Below are positions 33,640 to 42,654 of a stretch of DNA of 64,000 nt, in pieces. The DNA lies in contig NC_084940.1 of assembly GCF_958298935.1 (NCBI RefSeq), positions 21,757,146 to 21,821,145 of the forward strand, given 5' to 3'. A program made the translations under genes and the position numbers. This DNA comes from Phragmites australis (Eukaryota > Streptophyta > Magnoliopsida > Poales > Poaceae). The notes below the pieces were generated by a model, which was not told where the DNA came from, did not search any database, and was given only the letters and a program-made list of their open reading frames with translations. Every line of letters starts with the position of its first letter. Position 1 is the first letter of the stretch.

Positions 33640-34240
33640 TTTACTGGGCCCGGAGTCTCTGGTGTTGACCGGATACTCCAGTCCTTAGTATTTAGGTCGG
33701 AGTCTCTGAGACAAACTCCGTCAGAAGAGGCTCGGTTCCGAATTTCTATTTGTCCGGAGTATCCGGTGTTCACTGGACACTCCGGTATCGATGAGTTTTT
33801 AGGCCGGAGTTTCCGAGGGAGACTCCGCCAGAGGTTGCTCGGTGAAGCATTTATTTTTGTTGGAAAAAGGTCGAAGTCTCCGGTGTTCACCGAATACTCC
33901 GGTAAGAAAAAAAATATTTTTACCGGAGTCTCCGAGGGAGACTCCGGCAAGGGTGGCTCGGTTAGTATTTATTCTTTTATTAAAAAACACTGGAGTCTCC
34001 ACTGTTCACCGGATACTCCGGTACCTGGAGAAGCCGGAGAGTCCGGCAAGTCTCCGGACCTTGTTTGTGTGGTAGCCCTGTTAGGGCCGGAGACTCCGGT
34101 GTCCACCGGAAACTCCGGCAACTTAACAGAACTGTAACGGCTAGTTCTGACATAGTTCTGTGACCGTTCTGACGCCGTTTTGGATTTTAGGTCGGAGACT
34201 CCGGTGTTCACCGAATACTCCGAGGTAGGTGTGTCAGAAC
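33640..34240. repeat. TCCGG palindromic motif array in C1 U3
   Basis: Copies of CCGGAGTCTCCGGTGTTCAC and CGGATACTCCGG, roughly every 20-120 bases, at least ten in 600 bp. The motifs are imperfectly self-complementary. Related motifs are present in the E4 gypsy LTR and in the C1 spacer. Confidence 0.8.
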
Positions 34241-34265
34241 AGTAACAGCTAGTTTTTGAGAGTGA

Positions 34266-34273
34266 GCTATATA
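34266..34273 (+). promoter_or_regulatory. TATA box in C1 3' LTR
   Basis: TATATATA inside GAGCTATATATACTTCC is the best core-promoter candidate in the LTR. The 5' LTR copy begins at this point and lacks the bases before it. Confidence 0.6.
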
Positions 34274-35037
34274 TACTTCCACACCCCCAAGCATTAATGG
34301 CTTGCTATTGTTGCTGAGCTCCACATTCACAAAGCCTTCCAAGAGCATTTAAAAGCCCTCCAAACATCTCTAGTGCTTAGTTTTACGCAAATTTAGTGAG
34401 ATTGTGTTTGGATTGAAGTCGAGACACTTGATCATTGAGTTCATCATCAAGCATTTGCTGTGATCATTTCTCTTGGAGCCTTGTGCTCATAGACGGCAAG
34501 GCATTGCCCGTAGAGCACCCAATCTTGTGGAGTGCCACGAAAAGTTTGTAATCGATATCAACTTGAGTAAGAAAATTCTAGCTTGATCTTTGTGGTCGCT
34601 AGAAGAGGATAGGGTTGGAGAAGACCCGGCTCTTTGTGAGCTCCTCAACGGAGACGTGGGCACTTCTTTGTGAGGTGGCCAAACTTCGAGATAATCCCTT
34701 GTCTCTTCATTTGTGCAATTTTATTTAATTGTGTAGCTTTGAGATTTTTCATACAATTAGTCTTAGTGATCATCTTGCTAGTATCTATGGTTGTTTAAGC
34801 TTTGTGCTGTTAAGTAGATTCAGTATCACCTTTTAGACTCTAGCTGTTCTCGTTAATTCTTAGTTGTTCTCGAGCTCCTGTATAGATCGGAGACTCCAGA
34901 CTAGACCGGATACTCCGGACAGACCGGAGTATCCAACCTTCACCGGAGTATCTGGCATTTGTTTAATCCACTGATTAGTTTTAATTTTCAAAAAAGCCTA
35001 TTCACCCCCCCCCTCTAGGCACTTTTAAGTACATTCA

Positions 35038-35239
35038 TTAACACCTTAGAATTCCTAGCCACCCGATCTAGCTTTAGCACAACATCATTGCACCCAAGGA
35101 TGCATTGATAATGATAGAGATAAATATATTGTTGACACGATACTACCAACGATGATCCGTGAGGTATATAGTCACACCGATACCCACATTATATTGTTTG
35201 GTTATTCTACTCTTTTTAGTTGCACTTCTAGTGGTAACA
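35038..35239. other. short unassigned spacer
   Basis: About 200 bp between the copia 3' LTR and the CACTA terminus. No feature is seen. Confidence 0.6.
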
Positions 35240-35525
35240 CACTACTACAGAACCGAGCTTATAAGACGGCTCATCACTGCCAGTTCCTCATGGGCCGACA
35301 GTGATGGGCCATCACTGCAGGTTCGTAGATCATGCGGGAAGAACCAGCCATCGTGGCTTATAAACCAGCAGTGATAAGGGGAACCACTGCCAGCTGATGG
35401 CTTGAGCCGGCAGTGATGCCTAGCTGCCTCATCACTACTAGCTTAAGCCACTGACCGGTAGTGATAGCTGGACATCATTGCCAGTTGGTGGGATGAGCCA
35501 GCAGTGATGTGTATAGTATAAAACA
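35240..35525 (+). repeat. CACTA-A terminal and subterminal repeats
   Basis: TIR CACTACTACAGAACCGAG is followed by alternating units ending CCGGCAGTGATG or its variants with short complementary halves (for example ATCACTGCCAG and CGGCAGTGATG). Such arrays bind the element's own accessory protein in studied CACTA elements. The same block, inverted, is at 62,640-62,921, and a decayed one at 54,826-55,060. Confidence 0.85.
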
Positions 35526-36839
35526 GTGGCCCTGCCCTAAACCCAAGCACAGCACCGTCCCTAATGACCTTCATCGCCCTCACGGACGCATCACCGCTTC
35601 GTAGCCCTCTCCATCCAATTCCATTACTCGGTGAGCTTCACAGTGCAATACCCATACAGTGCCATACCCAATCTTTTGCATGCACTAGTTTGATTGTAGT
35701 CCACATCAGCCCAGTGCTCCACCAGCCGCCACCGCAAGCTCACCCACCTCATCGACGAACTTCAGGCCGTGAGCCGCCTCTGCCCAAGGCGAACGCATGG
35801 TGAGCTTTATCATGGTCCAGGGAACCTCGGTTCTCCCTTCCCTTCCACTCTCTCCTTCTGCAACACGCCACCACCGTCGGCCTAGCTCCGCTGCCCACCA
35901 TGGTCGCCGCCGGCCGTGCTTGCCACCGTACATGCCGTCGCCGACCCCTCAAATGAGTTTTCCATAGTGCGTTGAGCATTTTGATACCCCTCCCTGACCA
36001 AGCTCCGCCGCTGTTCACCGTCGACAACTTGTCAAAGTCAGAAAATCCAGAAAATGCTGAAAGGAATATTAGTTGTATTGATAAATCGACTAAAATAATC
36101 TATAATTTGTAGAAAAATATGTAGAGCTCAGAAAAATATGAAATCAAGTTTTTTAGTTTTGTTTTGTCATGGTCTACATGATAAAAATACATGAATGCAT
36201 GAAATATCCAAATACCTCTATTTCATTAAATAGGTTGTAACTTGTTAATCCATAATTAAATTTTGAAATATCCAAAATTGGTCAATCCAACTTTATCAAT
36301 CTTATTTTGTCATGCTCTGTATAGGATAAATATATTTCAAGCAAGAAATGCTTGTTTAGCACTAATTCTATGTTAATCTTAATTAAGCCTTTTAAACTTG
36401 ATTAATTTCTATAGAAAATAATAAAAATCATAAATGTGAAACTAATTTTTTAGGTCTTCTCTATCTATACTTTACACAGTAAAAATATCTTTTGCCATGT
36501 TGAGTACTTCCCTCATGTGAGTTTGTTTGAACTACTCATATAATTTTTATTTAAAAACAACAAGCATGTAATTTGGTTAATTAAGTGGGCAAATGAACTC
36601 CAATTCATGTGATTCTTCCTCTACTGCATTCATAACCTCATGCACTACATCTCTACCATATTTCATGCTGTTTGGTTCACATCTCATGACATTTCATTCA
36701 TTATCATTTCGATGCACTTTATCGCTCTTTAGAGAACAACGTCGTAGAGTGTCATGAGGTTGATTCTGAGGGTGAATGTGCTGTTTAATTTTCGTAAGTT
36801 ATCGCTATATGTACATGATGCATGTAAGGGTTGAATAAT
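35526..36839 (+). other. CACTA-A region without clear gene
   Basis: The first part is GC-rich (35,560-36,030) with overlapping frames on both strands and no recognised domain; the position suggests a 5' exon with low-complexity sequence. 36,050-36,840 is AT-rich and intron-like. Confidence 0.5.
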
Positions 36840-36857
36840 AAAGAAAATTTCTAGGGA

Positions 36858-37074
36858 TGGTACCAACAAAACTCATCGGACCCGACTAACAAGGAGGAGC
36901 GTCATGTGGTTCTTCAAGGAAAAAGAAGGATTATCGGAGTAGAGAATGTTGTTGACGAGGAAGACTACAATCAATTTGATGTGCTACCTCCTTTCAGAGG
37001 GGACATCGACCTAGGTCCCATGGAAGACACTGATGAACCTCAACATGTACGCCGTGATCATAATGAAGGGTGAA
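36858..37074 (+). pseudogene. TNP2: TNP2 transposase, last exon (CACTA A)
   Basis: After the acceptor-like TTTCTAG the frame reads SSDPTNKEERHVVLQGKR, then IIGVENVVDEEDYNQFD, PPF and an acidic end with HVRRDHNEG and TGA. This is the C-terminal region of CACTA TNP2 transposases. It sits only 1.6 kb from the 5' terminus, and its upstream flank resembles that of the first exon in element D (55,600-55,650), so nearly all of the transposase has been deleted. Confidence 0.72.
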
Positions 37075-37439
37075 TCGTTAAGACAAAGTAGTTAAATTGT
37101 ATTAATTACTATGTATGAATTTGTTTTAGATGCAATTATACCTCACTTATGTTATAGAAGATTCAATTTGTAGTTTATGGTGGAAGATGTCTTTATTATT
37201 GAGCATATTGATTTTTTTATTTTTAATGAATTAGCAATAGCACAAGCACTATTGCTATGTATTACTATTTCTGATTTATAATGAATTAGCAATATAGCAA
37301 GTATATAGCTATTTGCATATTACATGATTTACATTAGCTATAGTTATGAGCGTATTTATTTTTAATTTTTACTAATTTAAATTATTTATTGATGAAATTA
37401 TGATATATAGCAAGTCCCAATATAGAAACTTATGTATGA

Positions 37440-37650
37440 ACATATTTATTTTTAATTTTTTCTTGAATTAGAAAATTGAATAAACTTTTTGCATTAGGAT
37501 TTTAGGTCAACAGAATGTTAATAAACATAGATAGTATAAACTAATTCAAAAACACGTGAGTAGCGCAACAATTTAATTGTTCGGTCTTACTTGGGGCAGG
37601 TCGTAGGTTCGAGTCTCGGCAGGCGGGCGCGCGTAGTTAAAACAAATTGT
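37440..37650 (+). repeat. tRNA-like module before inner CACTAG end
   Basis: It is about 210 bp, ending with a box A-like TAGCGCAACAAT (37,561) and a box B GGTTCGAGTCT (37,616-37,626). It is repeated in inverted orientation at 62,401-62,610, where box B is GGTTCAAGTCT (62,435-62,445 minus). Both copies stand just outside a CACTAG terminus. It resembles the head of a tRNA-derived SINE, but does not fold into a credible full tRNA. Confidence 0.6.
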
Positions 37651-37850
37651 TTGCACACTAGACCTGTAGCAAAGGGGGTTTCACTTCCGGTGAATATATT
37701 CGACCGGCAGTGATAGTTGTTTCACTACTGATGGACTTCTTGGGCTGGTACCGGTTATCCTGTTGAGCTGATAGTGGAGATCCCCTTTCACTGCCAGTCT
37801 TCATCTTGAGCTGGCAATGCAAGTCCTCCCTTATAAAAGTGCTCAACAAC
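37651..37850 (+). repeat. inner CACTA-type terminus and subterminal repeats
   Basis: CACTAGACCTGTAGCAAAGG is followed by units such as TTCGACCGGCAGTGATAG. It pairs in sequence with CACTAGAGTGAAAGGGG on the minus strand ending at 62,393. In each case the element with the outer CACTAC end contains this second end further inside. Confidence 0.65.
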
Positions 37851-37869
37851 TATGCCATCTAACACTTAG

Positions 37870-38285
37870 AAATTTTTTCCCCTTCCTAGCTTGTGCCCTC
37901 CAACGAATTGCCTCCCGACCCCGAGGAGCCTGCACTGCCGTGCCCTATGCTGTCGTCCACCACTGCCATCGCCGAGGACCACCACCCTGACACTGAGAAG
38001 CTCACTGCCTCCTTCCCGACACTGAGGAGCCCGTGCTACCATGCACTGCACCCTCATCCTCCGCTGCCGTTGCTGACGACCACCACCCCGACACTGAGGA
38101 GCCTGCCGCCTCCACCTCGATGAGCACTCCGACGACAAGGAGCCCACGCTACCATGCCATGCGCCCTAGTCCACCACCGTTGTCGCCATGGACAACCACC
38201 CCGACGTTGAGGTCGGCCTACTGGCTTCCCCTCCGTCTCCTTCTCCCCTCTAATTCCTATGGTTTCAGCGCAAGTTCAGACTAAT
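37870..38285 (+). pseudogene. CACTA-A proline- and histidine-rich exon
   Basis: Frames such as MPSNELPPDPEEPALPCP arise from imperfect repeats of CACCACCCCGACACTGAGGA. The matching place in element C (61,938-62,165, minus) also holds a low-complexity Pro/Ser/His-rich frame, so this may be the first exon of the hybrid-binding-domain gene. No domain is recognised. Confidence 0.4.
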
Positions 38286-38299
38286 TCATGGTCAGCTGC

Positions 38300-38492
38300 T
38301 TGTGTGTTCAAATGATAAGAACATATGTTTCTTGTGGCCTTTTTGTGTGTTCAAATGATAAGAACAGATGCTACTTGTGGTCCTTTTGTGTGTTCAAATG
38401 ATAAGAATAGATATACTGACTCAGTCCTTTTGTGTCTTCAAATGATAAGAATAGATGCTGCATCGGTTCTTTTGTGTGTTCAAATGATGCTT
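38300..38492. repeat. tandem repeat, five units of about 43 bp
   Basis: The unit contains TTTGTGTGTTCAAATGATAA; copies start near 38,301, 38,344, 38,387, 38,431 and 38,472. The last is shortened. No corresponding array is visible in element C. Confidence 0.85.
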
Positions 38493-39245
38493 GTAGGTAT
38501 TTCCCCTCTTCTGTTTTGGATAGTACTGGTACATATTCCTTTTCCTCAATAATGAATTGATACACTAAGACTGGGTAATTTACTGAGTACAATAGTTTAG
38601 ACCTGTGATTCTCTAGTGGTTTGATATTTGTTGTAGCCCCTGGTGAGACTAGTTGATGGTTCTTTCTCGTCTATACTTGTATAGTGAGACATATTTCTTG
38701 TGTGGTCCCTACAATGGGCTACCTATTATAATTTGATCCCAGGATGGTGTGTTGCTATAAGTTCAGATATTGATTAGCATATTGGATTCTAGATAAGGAA
38801 GTTGATTCATCCTTTCTGTTCAGTCTCTGTTTTTGTTTCAGCAGGAAATTGCTTGTCCTTTTCAGAATATGTGCTCTCTGATTTGGTACCGATACACTAT
38901 CCATGATGATATTGTGTGATTATTGAGAATTCTATCTAGGTTCGAATAACTAGATGAGAACTTAGTCAATTGTCCAGTCGTTGATGAACTCAATAGAACA
39001 ATTAGGGGGCAGGACCTTGATTGTCCTGGGGCCAATTGTTATTCATTTCCTGAGAGCACTTTTATACAGCTACTATCCAATTCTTGCTATACACTGAAGC
39101 CGTATTTCTTTTTTACTCCTATTATGTGTTGCATTAAAAATTACACTATTTTTATACTTATTTTTCTTTTTGCAAATGGTAAAATTGGAGACCATACATA
39201 TGAATGCAAAGCTCGACTGGGATGGTTATTACACAAGTCTAAATA
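38493..39245. other. CACTA-A intron-like region
   Basis: No domain is seen. Near the right end (about 39,170-39,240) it matches 57,560-57,660 of element C in inverted orientation, which links the two elements. Confidence 0.5.
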
Positions 39246-39395
39246 GGAAGCTGTTGCGGCATACAATAGTCAAGACATCTAGGCTGAGCTAAAATTGGCT
39301 ACCTTTGTAAATAAGGAGAAATTCGATTTCACGTGTGAAGATGTCACAATCCTAGTTCTTGTTGTAATTGTTATTTTGCTATGTAAGATGATGTG
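39246..39395 (+). pseudogene. truncated hybrid-binding-domain and membrane protein (CACTA A)
   Basis: The frame reads EAVAAYNSQDI, TAG, AELKLATF, then DFTCEDV and a hydrophobic stretch LVLVVIVILLC before TGA. It aligns over its whole length with the C-terminal half of the gene at 56,717-57,064. The N-terminal part of the domain has been deleted: flanking intron sequence is joined directly to EAVAAY. A TAG also breaks it. Confidence 0.75.
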
Positions 39396-39656
39396 ACTTG
39401 TAAGATCAATGTGTCACTTGTTAGTACATTTGTGTATATTTATGCCTATTTTGCTACGTAAGATGTGACTTCTTTTAATTAAATGTGGTCATAATATACT
39501 TAATTACAATATTTTATGTATATGCATTCTATCTATCAAATGATCATGGTTATCTCTCTTTCGATAGCTTCTCTCCCTCCCTCATTGGCTTCTTCTCTAT
39601 CTCCCTCCTTCCTCAGGTCTCTATATGTAGAAACTCAATCGCTCATCGTCATCATA

Positions 39657-40560
39657 TGCAAAACTTCCAGAAAGGGATGGCACCACCAACCATCAATCCG
39701 GCCCAGGTGCCAGAAGGAGTTGTAGTGCCGCAGTCAAATATTGAAGAAGGTAGCATAAGCCACTACCTCAATCTAGATCAACCAGATGCATGTTTGACAT
39801 ATTATCGTATATATTCTTAATATTTTTTCACTTATGCATAGATGCCTGATGCTCCTGAGGGTCACGACAATGAGCAATCCCAAGAGCGGCATCGTGTCCC
39901 TTGAAGATGCCTACGGGGTGATTTGTGATCACAGAGGTCTCACCAGCAGGGGAGCCAACTACACCAAAGAGAGTTCTAGGGCCATACAAGTCAGTCTGTG
40001 GGATAGCTATTAAGGATCACATGCCCATCATCTACAGATTGTGGACTGGCGAGCGAGGTGATCCGCATGTGGTTCCTAGTTTAATCAAGAACGACATCCT
40101 GTGGCCCAAGATATTAGAGAGGTTTGAGTTCATTGCAGAGACAGATATGGACATAGTTAAGCACAAGGCGCTAATGATTATGGTCCTTTCATTTAAGAAT
40201 TGGAAGGGCACACTGAATAGATCCAATGTGTAGAAAGGTACAATGCCAGATTTCAACAAATGACCACAACTGGAAGGTCATTCGCAAGTGTTGCAGAGTA
40301 GAAGTTGTCGGAAGAAGCACACAGGTTGAGTGAGGTGAACAAAGCAAACTTGTAGAAGAACCTCTACCCCCACAAATTCGACAGTTGTGGGTACATGAGG
40401 AAAGAACGGCAGTGGCAAAAACAGCTAGATGGACTATGAGAGACAGGTGTCATGCCTGAGATGGAGGGCTGGAGCGAACGATCGACATATTTCCTTCTTG
40501 GGAGGGGTGCTCCTTACTCGTCTGATGGAAGCTTATGCTTTACGATCTCCAAAGACTAGG
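39657..40560 (+). pseudogene. CACTA ORF1, Transposase_24-type protein
   Basis: A first exon has GMAPPTINPAQVPEG, with a GT at about 39,750. A second exon starts after TTATGCATAG at 39,840. From 39,925 it reads VSPAGEPTTPKRVLGPYKSV, then WPKILERFEF, KHKALMIMVLSFKNWKGTLN, and with a frame change a segment equivalent to CGYMRKERQWQKQ. These are hallmarks of the Ptta/En/Spm plant transposase-associated family. Stops and shifts after 40,233 break it, and E4 sequence begins near 40,560-40,600. It lies 3' of the TNP2 remnant, as in CACTA elements. Confidence 0.8.
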
Positions 40561-40569
40561 AAGTGATGC

Positions 40570-41870
40570 AATCTCTTGCACGAAGACGATGTTCACGTTC
40601 CCACGTGGATTCATCCTCGGAGTGATTACTCCACTAAACCTTGAGGAACTTAATTGATTTGCGTTGCGTCTTCCATTTGGCTTCATCAAGGATGCGGATT
40701 GGATACTCGCAATAAGAAAGATCTGGTTGCAATTCTAGATTTGACACCTCGATGACATAGGTTGGGAAAAAGGCATTTTTTTCAATTGCGAGACATGGAA
40801 GATGTCATGCAAGACAGAAAGGGACGGATGTAGCTCCAACCGATAAGCCACCTCGTCACATCTAGCAACAATCTGAAAAGGGCCAATATAACGGAGCACT
40901 AACTTCCCTTTCATCCAAAAATGTTGTGCTCCTCTGAAAGGAGAGACCTTAAGATAGACAAAATCTCCAATCTTGAACTCCAGCTCACACCAACGATGGT
41001 CAACATAGCTCTTCTGACGAGACTTAGTTGTGAGTTGATGCTGACTAATAGTTAAGACATGTTCTTCTGCCTCTTTGACCAAATCTGGGCCTAGAAAAGC
41101 TCTTTCACTGGACTTAGACCAATTCAACAGCGTTCGGCATCTTTGGCTGTAGAGAGGTTCGAACAGTGACATTTCAGTGCTTGCTTCATAACTGTTGTTG
41201 TAGGAGAATTCCACAAATGGAAAGAAAATTTTCCACTTCTTTCCATACATGAGAACACAATCCCGTAACATATCTTGTAAGATCTGGTTCACCTTCTCAG
41301 TATGGCCATCAGTCTGATGGTGGTATGTAGTGCTATGGAAGAGCTCGGTTCCCATTGTCTCATGAAGACTCCTCCAAAAATGAGAAGTGAACTGAGTACC
41401 TCGATCAGAGATGATTTTCTTCAGAATTCCACGGAGGCAAACAATCCTAGTGAGGTACAACTCTAGATACTGCTTGACTAAGTATGTGGTCTTGACGGGT
41501 AAGAAATGAGCAGACTTTGTCAACCGGTCCACAATGACCCAAATTGAGTCATACCTGTGTGACATTTTAGGCAATGCAGTGATGAAATCCATTCTGATCT
41601 CTTCCCACTTCCAGGAGGGAATAGGTAAATGTTGGAGCTTACCAGCCGGCTTGAGATGTTTGGCCTTCACTCTTCGGCAAATATCGCATTTAGCAACATA
41701 TCGGGTGATTTCGCGCTTCATATGAGTCCACTAGAATCTGGACTTGAGGTCCTGGTACATCTTAGTACTTCCGGGATGGATGGATAGCAAAGAATCATGA
41801 ACCACATCCAGAATCTTCTTGATAGGCACAGCTGTCGTACTTGATGGTGGAGGCAATGGAGAATTGTTCT
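40570..41870 (-). pseudogene. E4 integrase with chromodomain-like tail
   Basis: 328 codons are open from 41,721 to 40,735. The zinc-binding part (HDSLLSIHPGSTKMYQD, 41,740-41,800) lies just before, separated by one TAG. The open part has CDICRRVKAKH, the catalytic segments WEEIRMDFITALP and SDRGTQFTSHFW, the Glu region HHQTDGHTEKVNQ, then KLVLRYIGPFQIV and LSVLHDIFHVSQLKKM. After a break, SIKFLKV and WSNHSEDESTWEREH (about 40,600-40,670) match the chromodomain tail of G3. The catalytic triad appears present, so this is the best preserved integrase in the window. Upstream, gag-like NELPEGLNENNSPLPPP-type sequence is fused to it by deletion. Confidence 0.88.
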
Positions 41871-42641
41871 CATTCAAACCCTCAGGAAGCTCACCTAGGT
41901 TCTAACGGGTTCTCATCATGTTGCAACAACAAGATGGAAATGGCACAAAAGGTCAAACTCCGACATAGCTAACTAGCATCAGTTGGATCCAAACAAGTGA
42001 TGCGTTACACTTTAAGTTTAGTCAGGTGCGGACTTTTGCAGAGAATCCACAAAAATGTGTAGAGTGTCCGCAATTTGACAGAATTCAGGTTAGATCCTTG
42101 ATAAGAAAAATACATGTCCAAAGGTATAGTGCGAAATGAACAATATAACATGGGAGTATGCCCGATCCTTATCTCCAAGTTTCTTTTCCGAATGCATCTC
42201 TCCCCAAACAATCATCACAATATAAACATCACCTTTCGCACAAGATAGAACAAGTTTCCACTCAAATGGTGCATGTGCGACTCGCCGCACAAGCGACGTT
42301 TCATACGCAGTTGCCCACGTATTCACTCCCCGTACCTTCACCTTTTGGGACACACCAGGCCCCCTACCTTGCACCTGTTGAGCCCCCGATATTTGCCGCT
42401 CTCGGGATGCATCAATGCGACATAATTAACAAATGCATCATAATGAGAAAAATTATACAATGCATAAACAAACAATTCAAGTGCATCACTCAAGCATACA
42501 TTACACTTAGGGGCATAGTATAGCAAGTTCATACATATTAATCATGAGGACGCATAAAATAAAATTTAATAGGTTGCTTAGTGGGTTTGACACACTTACT
42601 AAACAACGCTATAACTAATTTTAGGCTACTTCATTAAACCA
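41871..42641 (-). other. E4 leader and start of gag
   Basis: No domain is clearly readable. Short frames on both strands are judged non-coding. Confidence 0.5.
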
Positions 42642-42654
42642 AACTCTGATACCA
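42642..42654 (-). promoter_or_regulatory. primer-binding site, tRNA-iMet (E4)
   Basis: The minus-strand TGGTATCAGAGTT directly follows the LTR end. Confidence 0.88.

Larger units (their letters stand above)
24622..35037 (+). mobile_element. Ty1/copia retrotransposon C1 with extra 3' ORF
   Basis: In order: truncated 5' LTR, initiator-Met primer site, gag, protease, integrase, RT, RNase H, an additional ORF, polypurine tract and a full 3' LTR. Integrase before RT is the copia order. An extra ORF between RNase H and the 3' LTR, with a coiled-coil gag, is known from the SIRE/Maximus lineage; assignment to it is inference. It is about 10.4 kb, with a handful of stops and frameshifts, so it is inactive but rather young. 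Upstream it abuts the MULE. Confidence 0.88.
33340..35037 (+). repeat. 3' LTR of C1
   Basis: It is 1,698 bp, TGGGCTT to CATTCA. U3 carries a TCCGG-type array (33,640-34,240) and a TATA box at about 34,266-34,273. The part from 34,270 on is duplicated as the truncated 5' LTR. A 190-codon open frame inside the array (33,565-34,137) follows from the repeat and has no domain. Confidence 0.87.
35240..40560 (+). mobile_element. CACTA element A, 5' part
   Basis: It starts with the inverted repeat CACTACTACAGAAC and about 290 bp of subterminal repeats. It carries the end of a TNP2 gene, a tRNA-like module, a second inner CACTA-type end, a hybrid-binding-domain gene remnant and a Transposase_24-type ORF1. 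ORF1 is cut by gypsy fragment E4. No right terminus with the expected 3-bp duplication (ACA) was found, so the 3' end is lost or masked. Layout resembles element C (56.3-62.9 kb) on the opposite strand. Confidence 0.78.

Noticed and set aside
33565..34137. 190-codon open frame
   Set aside because: It lies wholly inside the C1 3' LTR repeat array; the sequence is repetitive without a domain, and open frames occur on the other strand too.
37561..37640. Functional tRNA gene
   Set aside because: Box A and box B motifs exist, but I could not form an acceptor stem or anticodon arm.
38300..38492. Coding repeats in the frame at 38,325-38,552
   Set aside because: The open frame follows from five copies of a 43-bp repeat and changes frame with each unit.
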